From Mesorhizobium terrae (lineage in GTDB: Bacteria > Pseudomonadota > Alphaproteobacteria > Rhizobiales > Rhizobiaceae), in assembly GCF_008727715.1 (NCBI RefSeq), contig NZ_CP044218.1, positions 3,241,501 to 3,305,500 of the forward strand: a stretch of DNA of 64,000 nt, read 5' to 3'. The position numbers were made by a program, and so were the translations under genes. Within the stretch, counting starts at the first letter, position 1. Each line of letters opens with the position of its first letter. Below, piece by piece: positions 17,590 through 26,831 of this stretch. The notes under the pieces were generated by a model, which worked only from the letters and a program-made list of their open reading frames with translations, did not search any database and was not told where the DNA came from.

Positions 17590-18741
17590 TCACCGCACGA
17601 TCAAGTCGAGATCATGGCGCGAAAGCGGCTTCGGCTGGGATTCGGTGGTGAGGTAGGTCCGGCCCAGCGTCATCGCGGTCTCGGTTTCCGAATCCATGAT
17701 GATCATGTGCGCGAATAGCGTCATATTTGGCGCGATCGGTTCGGGATTGCCCTGGTAGAACAAGGGCATATCCATCCAGGACGGCGTGAAGCGAGCTCCG
17801 ACCGAATAGCCGCAGGCGTTGAGCCTGTGCCGCGTCAGGCCGTGCGCTTCCAGCGTGCGGGCATGCGCGTCGAAGACGTCGCCGAAACTGTTGCCGGGTG
17901 TCATCGCCTTTTCGACGGCGAGGAGCGCGGCGCGCGACGCGTCGAACAATTCTTGATGGCGCTTGGAGACCTTGCCAGTCAGGATCGTGCGCATCATCGG
18001 CGCGTGATAATGATGGAACACGCCGGCCCATTCGAGCGTGAGCTGGTCGTTCTTCGTGAGCTTGCGGCGCCCGGCCTTGTAGCGGCACAGCAGCGCGTCC
18101 GGCCCGGAACCGATGATGAATTCGTTGGCGGGGTAGTCGCCGCCACCTGAAAACACTGCGCCCTGCATGGCGGCCAGGATCTGCGCCTCGTCGCCACCCT
18201 GCTTGATCAGCGGCAGCGCCGCATCCAGCGCGTCGTCGGCCAGGGCGGCCGCCTTTTCGGCTTTGGCGATCTCGGCCGGGCTCTTGAACAGGCGCAGCCG
18301 CCCGACAACGCCGGAAGCGTCGGCGATCTGGCCAAAGGTCTGCAACTGCTCGTCGAGGCGGCGGCCGTTGTAAGCGGTCAGGCCATGCGTGTCGTATTCG
18401 ACGCCGATGCGGGCGCCGAGCAGGTCCAGATTGTTGAGAAGGTTGCGCAGGTCGATCGCCGGGTTGGCGTCGGCGCGATCGGTCCACACCACGATGTCCT
18501 CGATGGTGGAGGTGTGCCGCGCCTGCCTGAGGTCGGCGGAGCGGGTCAGAAGCACCATCGAGCCGTCCGCCTTCACTACTAGGCACTGGAAAAAGCAGAA
18601 GCCGAACGTGTCATAGCCGGTCAGCCAGTACATGCTCTCCTGCGCGAACAGGAGCACGGCGTCGAGCTTCTTCTCGGCCATCTCGATCATCAGCCGGTCG
18701 CGGCGCGCGTCGAATTCGGAGCGTTCGAAATGCAGCGCCAT
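17590..18741 (-). CDS. M24-family (aminopeptidase P/creatinase fold) protein, DoeA-like, metal ligands replaced
   Basis: A 383-residue pita-bread-fold protein with a creatinase N-terminal domain (to about residue 145) and an M24 domain. The five metal ligands of true metallopeptidases are not kept: the D...D segment reads LEWAGVFHHYHAPMMRT, the GHGIG His is Tyr (CGYSVG), and the two C-terminal Glu positions are not Glu where expected (LFAHMIIMD). HYHAP and GYSVG recall the ectoine hydrolase DoeA/EutD branch, so a non-peptidase hydrolase is more likely than prolidase. Its ATG overlaps the pgeF stop by one base. Confidence 0.78.
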   Translation of the reverse strand: MALHFERSEFDARRDRLMIEMAEKKLDAVLLFAQESMYWLTGYDTFGFCFFQCLVVKADGSMVLLTRSADLRQARHTSTIEDIVVWTDRADANPAIDLRNLLNNLDLLGARIGVEYDTHGLTAYNGRRLDEQLQTFGQIADASGVVGRLRLFKSPAEIAKAEKAAALADDALDAALPLIKQGGDEAQILAAMQGAVFSGGGDYPANEFIIGSGPDALLCRYKAGRRKLTKNDQLTLEWAGVFHHYHAPMMRTILTGKVSKRHQELFDASRAALLAVEKAMTPGNSFGDVFDAHARTLEAHGLTRHRLNACGYSVGARFTPSWMDMPLFYQGNPEPIAPNMTLFAHMIIMDSETETAMTLGRTYLTTESQPKPLSRHDLDLIVR

Positions 18742-19538
18742 CAGCCGTGGTCCTCCAAGACGATCGCCGACAGCTGACGTCCGTAGTCCGGCTCATTGCG
18801 GTGGACGGTGCGGCGATAGGAAAAGAAAAGGTCTTCTTCCGCGTAGGTGCAGCGATCGAGGCCATGCGCGGTCACACCGGCCTGGACGAGCCGATCGATC
18901 GTGTATCGGTTGAGGTCGAACAGTGCATGGCCGGCCTTGCCGGACGGCGCGAAATAGCGCGCATTGTCGGCGGACGCCTCGACGAAGCGGGCAATGAATT
19001 CGGGACCGACTTCGTAATTTCTCGGGCTGATCGACGGGCCAAGCACCGCGACGATGTTTTCGCGCCTGGCGCCCAGGCCTTCCATGGCCGCGATGGTGTT
19101 TTCGAGCACGCCGGTGAAAGCACCCTTCCAGCCGGCATGGGCGGCACCAACCACGCGGGCAGCGCCATCAGCGAACAGGACAGGCCCACAGTCGGCCGTG
19201 GTGGCGGCAATGGCGATGCCCGGGCGGTCGGTGACAATGGCGTCGACCTTCGGCCGTTCGCCTGCGAACGGCTCGCGCGCGACAACCACATCGGGCGAAT
19301 GGACCTGGTAGGCGCTGAGCAGATGGCTCGGGGCCACGCCCATCCAATCGGCGACACGGCGGCGGTTCTCGCGCACCAATTCCGGATCATCCTGGGAGCC
19401 GGCGCCGATGTTGAGGCCGCGATAGATGCCACCCGATACGCCACCGACCCGCGTGAAATAGCCGTGGCGGATGCCTTGCGCCGCCGCCTTTTCGAGCATC
19501 GGTGACCGGAGCGGGTCCGGGATCATTTTGTCCAGCAT
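18741..19538 (-). CDS. pgeF: Peptidoglycan editing factor PgeF (laccase-domain protein)
   Basis: A 265-residue zinc protein of the YfiH/DUF152 family that removes mis-incorporated L-Ser from the second position of peptidoglycan precursors. The zinc ligands are visible: His in YQVHSP, Cys in TADCGPVLF and His in GAAHAGWKG. It is the last part of the conserved lgt-midA-pgeF gene order, here interrupted by an APH-fold gene. ATG at 19538, with a later Met (residue 5) also possible. Confidence 0.9.
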   Translation of the reverse strand: MLDKMIPDPLRSPMLEKAAAQGIRHGYFTRVGGVSGGIYRGLNIGAGSQDDPELVRENRRRVADWMGVAPSHLLSAYQVHSPDVVVAREPFAGERPKVDAIVTDRPGIAIAATTADCGPVLFADGAARVVGAAHAGWKGAFTGVLENTIAAMEGLGARRENIVAVLGPSISPRNYEVGPEFIARFVEASADNARYFAPSGKAGHALFDLNRYTIDRLVQAGVTAHGLDRCTYAEEDLFFSYRRTVHRNEPDYGRQLSAIVLEDHG

Positions 19539-19662
19539 GCGTGCTTTGTCTTCGCCAGGGCAGGATTCGTCAAGACGCCGCGGTCGACGGTTCGAAGCGC
19601 GGACAGTGGGGCAGGGCGGGGGACGAAGTCAATCGCGATCGGTGGCGCGATTGCCGCAAGGC

Positions 19663-20535
19663 TCAACGTAGCGTGGTCACCCAATATGCGAAATGATCCA
19701 TCATGAAAGGGATTCGTGGTGGATCGTCCACGGCTGCCGCCAACTCCCACAAGCGGTGCGCTCCGGTGAGCACCTCGATGCGTTCGCGCCGAAGCACGCG
19801 CCCTGACAAGGCTTCGTAGTTGGTGACGATGCGCTCGGTCAGGTCGGTGGAAATGAAGTTCGAATAGACAAAATCGCGGTGCAGCGAGCCGAAGCCGGAA
19901 TCGGCGAAGTCATAGACGCCGCTGAGGCGGCTGGTTTCCTGATCGAAAGCCAAATTCCAGCCATGGCCATCAAAGAAGCCGTAGGTGATCCCGCAGGGAT
20001 CCGGCGGAAGGTCGGCCCACGACGCAATGATCCGCTCGGCATGGGCTTTCAATTCGCCCGACAGAAGCGGCGGCGCCCTTTCGCGGACTTCGTCGGGCTC
20101 CATCCAGGCTTCGACGGGTGTTGCACCGGCGGCCTTCATTTTCTCCATGTCGAGGCCATGCAGGTCGACGTAAAAACGCGCGAGCTGTTTTGCCAGATCA
20201 TCACGCGCGGGCTCAGACAGGCGCGCATAATACGGCGTTTCCAGATAGTCACCTTTCAGCTTGGCATGATGCGAGAAGATCGGTGGTCCGTCGACCAGGC
20301 GGATATCCGGAACCGGCATGGCGATGGCAGGACGGATGACGGACAGGAGGCTGACCTCCCGCACCAGCGATTGCCTGGCGGTCTCGTGGCGTGGGAACTT
20401 GAAGATCAGCCGATCATCGACATCCACCGCGACCGAATCGAACCCGTTGGTCAGCAGGCTGAATCGAGCCTCGGCCAGATCGGGGAAGTGGGCGAGGATG
20501 GTCGCCTTCAGCGTATCGAGTTCGGTTTCCTGCAT
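19663..20535 (-). CDS. APH-fold phosphotransferase, atypical catalytic loop
   Basis: A 290-residue aminoglycoside-phosphotransferase/choline-kinase fold protein. The N-lobe has FSLLTNGFDSVAVDVDD and LIFKFPR (ATP lysine). In the C-lobe the catalytic loop reads YGFFDGHGWNLAF in place of the usual HGDxxPxN: the His is Phe, while Asp and Asn are kept. The metal-binding DFADSGFGSLHRDF is close to canonical DFG. The substrate is unknown; relatives act on aminoglycosides, sugars or amino acids. It lies 11 bases after midA and 124 bases before pgeF, as an insertion in an otherwise conserved gene order. Confidence 0.8.
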   Translation of the reverse strand: MQETELDTLKATILAHFPDLAEARFSLLTNGFDSVAVDVDDRLIFKFPRHETARQSLVREVSLLSVIRPAIAMPVPDIRLVDGPPIFSHHAKLKGDYLETPYYARLSEPARDDLAKQLARFYVDLHGLDMEKMKAAGATPVEAWMEPDEVRERAPPLLSGELKAHAERIIASWADLPPDPCGITYGFFDGHGWNLAFDQETSRLSGVYDFADSGFGSLHRDFVYSNFISTDLTERIVTNYEALSGRVLRRERIEVLTGAHRLWELAAAVDDPPRIPFMMDHFAYWVTTLR

Positions 20536-20546
20536 CGTTGGCGGTC

Positions 20547-21647
20547 TTATTCCGGTTGATCGACCTGGCTGTGGAACACCGGCAGGACGATGTCTTCATG
20601 CGCGATTGCCAGCACCTTGAACAGCTCGCCCATCGCCTGTGGGCCGGCGAGGCGTTCGACCTCGCCCGACAGGCGCTCGCGCGTGGTGTTGTCGGCATTG
20701 GCGCCGAGGCTGCCGGCGCGCTCCAGCAGACCCATGCTGAGCAGGAAGGCGCCTTGCGTGGTGAAATCGGAATGTAGGCCGGCCGCGCGTGTCGAGACGG
20801 CAAGGGCTGCGAAATCGACATGCGAGGTTAGATCGGCTTCGCCTGGGCTCTCCAGCACATCCTCGTGATCGTGGCGGCGCAGTGCTTGCAGCGTGTCGCC
20901 GACCCCTGGCTGCAGATGACCGTAGTCGAAGAACAGGCCGGCGCCGCCATGTTCGGCGATGCGCTCGGCAATCGTCTGCATCAGTGCCGAGCGGGCCGGG
21001 GCGATCTCGACAATGGCGCCGGCTGGCGCGGTGTCCGCGTCGGGCGGCAGCAGCGAAGGATCGAGCGAGGCAGCACCCGCGTAAAAGCCGAGTTCGCCAT
21101 TCGCGTCGAGGCCCACCATGCGCTCGCGCCAGCCGTCGGCGGTCCGCACGAATTGCCGGATCGGAATGGCATCGAAGAGTTCGTTGCCGACGATCAACAG
21201 CGGCGTTTCGGGCAGAGACGCGACCGTCTCGTGCCATTCCACGGCATCAGATACGCCGGCCAGCGTCGCCTTCTGCACGTCGCGCAGCCGCGGGCTGGTC
21301 TCGATCAGCGCGACGGACGCTGAGCGGGCAAAATCCGCATCGAGGCGCGTCAGCGTGCGCAGCATGTCTTTCATCAAGGTGCCGCGTCCCGGCCCGATTT
21401 CGGCCAGCGTCACCGGCATCGGCGCGCCGGCGGCCTGCCAGGTCTGGTAGAGCCAGACGGCGACCAGTTCGCCGAACATCTGGCTGACCTCGGGCGCGGT
21501 GATGAAGTCGCCGCCGGCGCCGAAGGGCTCGCGCGTGGTGTAATAACCCGCTTCGGGGTCGAACAGGCAAAGCGCCATGTATTCGCTGACCGGAATAGGG
21601 CCGACCGTTCCGATCAGTTCGACAATGCGGCGCTTCAGCCGGGTCAT
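20547..21647 (-). CDS. midA: MidA/NDUFAF7-type SAM-dependent methyltransferase
   Basis: A 366-residue class I methyltransferase of the COG1565 family, whose mitochondrial member NDUFAF7/MidA methylates an Arg of complex I subunit NDUFS2. SAM-site [19 protein letters not shown] is at about residues 80-97, with the family start [20 protein letters not shown] and [17 protein letters not shown]. The ATG at 21647 overlaps the lgt stop (ATGA), indicating translational coupling. A role in complex I assembly is inferred from the eukaryotic homologue. Confidence 0.9.
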   Translation of the reverse strand: MTRLKRRIVELIGTVGPIPVSEYMALCLFDPEAGYYTTREPFGAGGDFITAPEVSQMFGELVAVWLYQTWQAAGAPMPVTLAEIGPGRGTLMKDMLRTLTRLDADFARSASVALIETSPRLRDVQKATLAGVSDAVEWHETVASLPETPLLIVGNELFDAIPIRQFVRTADGWRERMVGLDANGELGFYAGAASLDPSLLPPDADTAPAGAIVEIAPARSALMQTIAERIAEHGGAGLFFDYGHLQPGVGDTLQALRRHDHEDVLESPGEADLTSHVDFAALAVSTRAAGLHSDFTTQGAFLLSMGLLERAGSLGANADNTTRERLSGEVERLAGPQAMGELFKVLAIAHEDIVLPVFHSQVDQPE

Positions 21648-22507
21648 GCCGGCTGTGTGTGCGTGACCGGCCTGGCCGTGGCCATGCACCAGATGCCGAT
21701 CAGCACCATCGGCACGGACAGGACCATGCCCATGGTCAGCCAGCCGCCGAACAGATAGCCAAGCTGACGGTCCGGCTCGCGGAAGAATTCAACGAAGATG
21801 CGCGACAGGCCATAGCCGGTAACGAATGCGCCGGAGACGAAGCGGGGCGTCATCAGCTTCAATCGGGAATGGGTGAGGAAGCGCAACAGCAGAAAGAGCA
21901 CGAGGCCTTCGAGCAATGCCTCGTAGATTTGGCTGGGGTGGCGCGGGAACGGCCCGCCGGTCGGGAATTCAACCGCCCACGGCACGTCGGAGAGCCGGCC
22001 CCAGAGCTCGGAATTGATGAAGTTGGCAAGCCGGCCGAGGCCGAGGCCGACAGGAACGCCGGCAGCCACCACGTCGAACAGCGACCAGACATGGATGCCG
22101 CGCGACCGCGCGAAAAAGAGCATCGCCAGGATGGTTCCGGTGATGCCGCCATGGAAGGACATGCCGCCATCCTGGAGGTAGAAAATCTCGATCGGATTGG
22201 CGAGATAACGCGGCAAATTGTAGAAAAGCACGTAGCCCAGACGCCCGCCGACGACGATGCCGACGGCGGCCCAGACAACGAAATCGTCGATGTCGATGGG
22301 CTTCATGGGCAGTCTGCCTTCAGGCCAAAGGCGGGTGTTGGTGATAAGGCGCTTCGCATACCACCAGGCAAACAGTATGCCCACGACATAGGCGACACCG
22401 TACCAGTGCACCTTCAGCGGGCCGTAGCCGAAAAACGGCCCGATCTGGAAGATGACCGGATCTATGTTCGGAAAGGACAGGGCGGCAAGCGGCAGCAGGT
22501 CGCTCAA
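21644..22507 (-). CDS. lgt: Prolipoprotein diacylglyceryl transferase
   Basis: Inner-membrane enzyme that adds diacylglycerol from phosphatidylglycerol to the lipobox Cys of prolipoproteins. Seven membrane helices, with [10 protein letters not shown], the essential [25 protein letters not shown] (the Lgt signature) and [13 protein letters not shown] place the start at TTG 22507 ([17 protein letters not shown]), five bases after GGGAGA, giving 287 residues, the family length. The frame stays open to 22588 but that extension has no family resemblance. First gene of the lgt-midA block. Confidence 0.92.
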   Translation of the reverse strand: MSDLLPLAALSFPNIDPVIFQIGPFFGYGPLKVHWYGVAYVVGILFAWWYAKRLITNTRLWPEGRLPMKPIDIDDFVVWAAVGIVVGGRLGYVLFYNLPRYLANPIEIFYLQDGGMSFHGGITGTILAMLFFARSRGIHVWSLFDVVAAGVPVGLGLGRLANFINSELWGRLSDVPWAVEFPTGGPFPRHPSQIYEALLEGLVLFLLLRFLTHSRLKLMTPRFVSGAFVTGYGLSRIFVEFFREPDRQLGYLFGGWLTMGMVLSVPMVLIGIWCMATARPVTHTQPA

Positions 22508-22635
22508 GAAAATCTCCCATGCGGGTCGCGTTCGGGCGCGGACCATGGGGCAGGCTTTTGGCAGGGTCAAGGCGGAGCAACCTTGCATTCTGGCAAGGGG
22601 CTCATTAGGTCAAAGCAGACAACAGGGGTTTTGCC

Positions 22636-22950
22636 ATGTCGACCGGACCGAACCGCATCCTCGATGAATTCGCCAAGCTGGTCACCGACGCGGCCGGCGC
22701 CGCGCAGGGCGTGCGCCGCGAGGTGGAAACCGCCTTCCGCGCGCAGGCGGAACGGCTCCTGAATTCCATGGAGATCGTGCAGCGCGAAGAGTTCGACGCT
22801 GTCCGCGACATGGCCGCCAAGGCGCGCGAAGAGAACGCCAAACTGGCGGCGCGGATCGAGGCACTCGAGGCCCAACTGGCGGGTTCCGCTGGCGACAAGG
22901 CCGAAAAGCCGGCTTCGACGACAAGCGCCAAGCCGCGCGCAAAAAAATAA
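22636..22950 (+). CDS. UbiK/YqiC-family accessory protein
   Basis: A 104-residue protein of the BMFP/UbiK family. Residues 1-80 form amphipathic helix and coiled coil (RILDEFAKLVTDAAGAAQGV to ENAKLAARIEALEAQL), with the conserved VQREEFDAVRDMA. The tail is Lys/Ala-rich (KPRAKK). In gammaproteobacteria UbiK supports ubiquinone-complex assembly under aerobic conditions, and YqiC can promote membrane association. The role in this organism is inferred. It is divergent from lgt. Confidence 0.82.
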   Translation: MSTGPNRILDEFAKLVTDAAGAAQGVRREVETAFRAQAERLLNSMEIVQREEFDAVRDMAAKAREENAKLAARIEALEAQLAGSAGDKAEKPASTTSAKPRAKK

Positions 22951-23269
22951 TCGTTAAATCTTTCCACAACCCGCCGCCTGAAAAAGCGCTTTGTCGTGAA
23001 TCGCTTACAGGGCGCGTGTGACTCTTTGTGACTCTCGCTGTCCACATGCGAATGGCCCGTCCCAAAAAATTGGGCTGGTCACGCGACTCCCGATCAATAG
23101 ACTGAATTTGCTGCATGATTCGGAACGGGTCATGCGCCGGGCGGTGGGGTCCGGTCATGGAGTGTTGCGTCGAGCAGTCCAGGCCGTCCGAGTTCTAGAA
23201 ATTTGTTCGTTGTGCGTGCCTCCCCCGCGGAGCGTGCGGTGGCGCTCCCAGAACGACAGGAAGCATTCC
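22951..23269. other. 319-base gap upstream of the YbjN gene
   Basis: No gene seen. The stretch near 23016-23036 holds a heptamer direct repeat, GTGACTC-TTT-GTGACTC, and around 23066-23082 a short dyad (GCCCGTCCCAAAAAATTGGGC). These may belong to the promoter or leader of the YbjN gene. CGTTAAATCTTTCC directly after the UbiK stop could seed a CtrA-type half site, but only one TTAA is clear. Confidence 0.4.
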
Positions 23270-23770
23270 ATGGAACTCCTTGAGCTCGAATTTTCCCGCG
23301 AGATCCATCCGGTCGACGTGATCGAACAGGTGGCGCACAACAACGACTGGTCTTTCGAACGCGCCGGCGACGATGAGATTTCGATCTCCGTGACCGGAAC
23401 CTGGACCGACTATCATGTCTCCTTCTCCTGGATGGAGGACTTCGAGGCGCTGCACCTGGCCTGTGCCTTCGACATCAAGGTGCCTGAAAACCGCACGCTG
23501 GAAGTGATGCGACTGTTGTCGCTGATCAACGAGCAGATGCTGTTCGGCCATTTCGACCTGTGGGAACAGGAGGGCGCGATCATGTTCCGCCAGTCGCTGT
23601 TGCTCGCCGGTGGTGTCGAGCCGTCCAGCCAGCAGGTCGAGGTGTTGTTGTCCTCTGCGCTTGAAGCCTGCGAATGCTATTTCCAGGCGTTCCAGTTTGT
23701 CGTCTGGTCCGGCACCTCGGCCAAGGACGCGCTGTCGAGCGTGCTTTTCGAAACGCACGGAAACGCCTGA
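23270..23770 (+). CDS. YbjN-domain protein
   Basis: A 166-residue cytoplasmic protein with a YbjN domain (COG5465 type): LEFSREIHPVDVIEQVAHNN, then FSWMEDFEALHLACAFDIKV and LINEQMLFGHFDLW. The fold resembles type III secretion chaperones, and YbjN in Escherichia coli affects motility and stress traits; the molecular function is unknown. ATG at 23270 with AGGA eight bases upstream. The csaA-like gene follows six bases later, so they are probably one transcript. Confidence 0.82.
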   Translation: MELLELEFSREIHPVDVIEQVAHNNDWSFERAGDDEISISVTGTWTDYHVSFSWMEDFEALHLACAFDIKVPENRTLEVMRLLSLINEQMLFGHFDLWEQEGAIMFRQSLLLAGGVEPSSQQVEVLLSSALEACECYFQAFQFVVWSGTSAKDALSSVLFETHGNA

Positions 23771-23776
23771 CCCGCC

Positions 23777-24136
23777 ATGACTGCCAGAAGCGAGCGCAAG
23801 CCGGACATCACCTTCGCCGATTTCGACCGTGTCGACATCCGTGCCGGCACCGTTATCGAGGCGGAGCCCTTTCCGGAGGCGCGCAAGCCGGCGATCAAGC
23901 TGAAGATCGATTTCGGGCCGGAGATCGGCGTGAAGAAATCGTCGGCGCAGATCACCAAATATTATACGCCGGAGACCGTGATCGGCCGTCAGGTGTTCGC
24001 GGTGGTGAATTTCCCGCCGCGCCAGATCGGCAAATTCATGTCGGAGGTGCTGACCCTGGGCTTCCCGGACGCCGATGGCGATGTCGTGCTTGGCGCGATC
24101 GAGCGCAAGGTGCCCGACGGCGGCCGGCTCTACTAG
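23777..24136 (+). CDS. csaA: CsaA-type tRNA-binding protein
   Basis: A 119-residue OB-fold protein with a single tRNA-binding domain: [20 protein letters not shown], then [20 protein letters not shown] and the terminal SEVLTLGF...[15 protein letters not shown]. Family members bind tRNA and were first described as secretion-related chaperones. The length fits the stand-alone CsaA class rather than MetRS or PheT fusions. It lies six bases after the YbjN gene. Confidence 0.88.
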
Positions 24137-24150
24137 TCATAGAAGCCGGC

Positions 24151-25173
24151 TCAGGCGGCGAGCTTCTCGCGCCGTCCCAAAGCATCGTTCACCGTGTCCA
24201 TGAACATGTCCGCGCAGGCCTTCCAGCTGTAGCGCAAGGCGCGCTCGCGGGCTTCCGTGCGGCTGACTTCGAGGGCGCCGAGCGCGGCCTCGCGCAAATC
24301 TTCCGATACCTTGCCGCCGATGCCGTCGCCGATGATGTCGATCGGCCCCGTCACCGGATAGGCGGCAACAGGCGTGCCGCTGGCCAGCGCCTCGATGATG
24401 ACGTTGCCGAACGTGTCGGTGCGGCTTGGAAACACGAAGACGTCGGCGGAGGCGTAGAGTTCGGCCAGCTCGCCGCTGGGGCGATGGCCGAGGAAATGCA
24501 CGCCGGGATAGCGTGCCGAGAGCTTGGCGCGCTCTGGCCCATCACCGACGACCACCTTGCTTCCAGGCAAATCGAGATCGAGGAAGGCCGGCAGGTTCTT
24601 TTCGATGGCGACCCGGCCGACCGAGAGAAAAATAGGCCGCGGAAAGGCAAGCTCGCCGCGCTTGGTCGGCCGGAAATGCTCGATGTCGACGCCACGGGTC
24701 CAGGGCTTCAGCTTGTTGAAGCCGCGCGCGGCGAGGTCATCGGCCAGCGACTGGGTGGCGACGAGTGTGCCTTGGCCGGAATTGTGGAAGTCGCGTAGCC
24801 AGCCATAGGCCCAGCTTTCGGGCACGGGCAGGCGGGCGCTGAGATATTCCGGGAAGCGCGTGTGATAGCTGGTGGTGAAAGGCCGGCCATTTGCTCGGCA
24901 ATAGCGCCGCGCCATCATGCCCAGCGGCCCCTCGGTGACGATGTGGATATGGTCGGCCTTGGTCTCGGCGATCAGTCGCGCGACATGGCGCGGTGTGGTC
25001 AGGGCCAGTCTGATGTCCGGGTAGGTCGGCAGTGGCAGGGTGCGGAAGATGTTGGGTGTCAGGAATTCGGTTTCGACGCCTTGTCCCTTCAGGGTCTCGG
25101 ACAGCCGCTCCAATGTGTGGACGACACCGTTGACTTGAGGGCGCCAGGCATCGGTCACCATCAGGATGCGCAT
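24151..25173 (-). CDS. GT4-family glycosyltransferase
   Basis: A 340-residue GT-B glycosyltransferase (family 4). The N-terminal domain opens MRILMVTDAWRPQVNGVVHT, as in MgtA/SqdX-like mannosyl- and glycolipid transferases. The C-terminal domain has FLSVGRVAIEKNLPAFL, ASADVFVFPSRTDTFGNVII and the E-x7-E motif within DTFGNVIIEALASGTPV. ATG at 25173. The acceptor is probably a lipid or membrane glycoconjugate, by family analogy only. It converges with the csaA gene, stops 14 bases apart. Confidence 0.85.
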   Translation of the reverse strand: MRILMVTDAWRPQVNGVVHTLERLSETLKGQGVETEFLTPNIFRTLPLPTYPDIRLALTTPRHVARLIAETKADHIHIVTEGPLGMMARRYCRANGRPFTTSYHTRFPEYLSARLPVPESWAYGWLRDFHNSGQGTLVATQSLADDLAARGFNKLKPWTRGVDIEHFRPTKRGELAFPRPIFLSVGRVAIEKNLPAFLDLDLPGSKVVVGDGPERAKLSARYPGVHFLGHRPSGELAELYASADVFVFPSRTDTFGNVIIEALASGTPVAAYPVTGPIDIIGDGIGGKVSEDLREAALGALEVSRTEARERALRYSWKACADMFMDTVNDALGRREKLAA

Positions 25174-25365
25174 GAGGCCTCGCCGCGCTGTCGCCGGATC
25201 TTGTCCGCGCGTGATCGGCGAGGGCGGCCCAACAACGGCCATTCCTCGCGCCAGCCCGGTCGGGCGGGCAGGACGCCGGGGTCCAACCGCCAGATCGAAT
25301 CATGGAAAATCGCGCGTTTCATGCGCGCTCTTGACCATGTTTTCATGACGCCGCGATGAAATGTC

Positions 25366-26775
25366 CTAGGACGGCACCCGGATGACAGCCCGCAAGCCGC
25401 CCTGTGGACTGTCGTCCAGGGTGATGTCGCCACCATGGCTGCGAACGATGTCGCGGGCGATGGAAAGGCCGAGGCCGGTGCCGCTGGCGTCGAGGTTGCG
25501 CGCTTCGTCCAGCCGCACGAAAGGCTTGAACACTTCCTCGCGCTTGTCGGCGGGGATGCCGGGGCCGTCGTCGTCGATCGTCACCACCAGCGAGCCACGG
25601 CTGTTGACGGCCTTGATGTCGACGATCTGGCCATAACGGAAGGCGTTGCCGGCGACATTCGACAGCAGGCGTTCGAAGGCGTTCGGGCGGACATGGACAA
25701 GGCGTGGACCGCTGATGGCCGTCGTCAACTTGCGTTTGCGCAGCGTCGCCTCGTCGCGCAACTTCTGGAAATAGGTCTCCAGATCGAAATCGCCCTGGTC
25801 TTCGGAGGCCTCGCCGCGCGCGAAGGCCAGGTAGCCTTCCAGCATCGACTGCATGTCCTGGATGTCCTGGTTGAGCGCCTCGGTGTCGGCTCGCCTGCCG
25901 CCGATAAGCGCCAATTGCAACTTGAAGCGGGTCAGCACGGTGCGCAGGTCGTGGCTGACGCCGGTCAGCATCGCCGTGCGCTGCTCCATCTGGCGTTCGA
26001 TGCGTTCACGCATCTGGATGAAGGCGAAACCGGCGCGCCGTACTTCCTCGGCGCCGCGCGGGCGGAAGTCGCGTGGCATCGGTCGGCCCTTGCCGAAGCT
26101 CTCGGCGGCCTCGGTCAACGCCAGGATCGGCCGGATCTGGTTGCGCAGGAAAGGAATGGCAATCAACAGCAACACCAGCGAGGTACCGACCATCCAGATC
26201 AGGAAGACGATGGTGTTGGACGCGTAAGCCTGGCTGCGGCGGACAAAGACACGCAGCACCTTGTTTTCCAGCTGGATGCGCACTTCGATGACGTTGGAAT
26301 TGCCGACCGTGTCGATCCAGAATGGCCGGTTGATCTGGCGGGTGATCTCGGCCGGCAGCACGTCGTCGAGAATGGAGAAAAAGGGTTTCGGTCCCGGCGG
26401 CGGCAGCGGGTCGGGCGGCAGGAGGTCGACCTTCAGCTGCATGCGATCCTGCGCCATGCGGATGATGTTGGCGTAGTCGGCCTCGCGCGGATAGGTCTCC
26501 ATCAGGTCGATCACGGCGGCGATATCGCGCACCACCGCCTGCGACAGCAACTGCGTCATCTGCTGCCAATGCCGCTCGAGGAAGACATAGGCGATGACCG
26601 ACTGCAAAAGGATCATCGGCGCGATGACGATGATGAGCGAGCGGGCATAGAGCCGCTTCGGCATATAGAAGGAGACGAGGCGCCAGAACCGGCGCCAGCC
26701 GCGCGGCAAGGCGCCTAGCACGCGACCGATAGGTCCGCCTTCCGGTTTGGGTCCCTGCAATTCCGAAGTCGCCAT
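25366..26775 (-). CDS. EnvZ-type sensor histidine kinase
   Basis: A 469-residue membrane sensor kinase. Helix 1 (SLIIVIAPMILLQSVIAYVF) and helix 2 (FLIWMVGTSLVLLLIAIPFL) flank a periplasmic domain of about 130 residues, followed by HAMP, a HisKA box (MLTGVSHDLRTVLTRFKLQL, phospho-acceptor His) and an HATPase domain with NAFRYG, DDDGPGIP and GTGLGLSIAR. The H-box reads SHDLRTV rather than SHDLRTP. It follows its OmpR partner by 56 bases on the same strand. The stimulus is unknown. Confidence 0.9.
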   Translation of the reverse strand: MATSELQGPKPEGGPIGRVLGALPRGWRRFWRLVSFYMPKRLYARSLIIVIAPMILLQSVIAYVFLERHWQQMTQLLSQAVVRDIAAVIDLMETYPREADYANIIRMAQDRMQLKVDLLPPDPLPPPGPKPFFSILDDVLPAEITRQINRPFWIDTVGNSNVIEVRIQLENKVLRVFVRRSQAYASNTIVFLIWMVGTSLVLLLIAIPFLRNQIRPILALTEAAESFGKGRPMPRDFRPRGAEEVRRAGFAFIQMRERIERQMEQRTAMLTGVSHDLRTVLTRFKLQLALIGGRRADTEALNQDIQDMQSMLEGYLAFARGEASEDQGDFDLETYFQKLRDEATLRKRKLTTAISGPRLVHVRPNAFERLLSNVAGNAFRYGQIVDIKAVNSRGSLVVTIDDDGPGIPADKREEVFKPFVRLDEARNLDASGTGLGLSIARDIVRSHGGDITLDDSPQGGLRAVIRVPS

Positions 26776-26831
26776 CCACCTACCGGTTCGCGCGAAGCTG
26801 TCGCCGGTGAACCGGTCGCCAGCATCTCATT

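Noticed and set aside
22951..23269. CtrA site near the UbiK stop
   Set aside because: Only one TTAA half is clear; the second half at the required spacing is missing.
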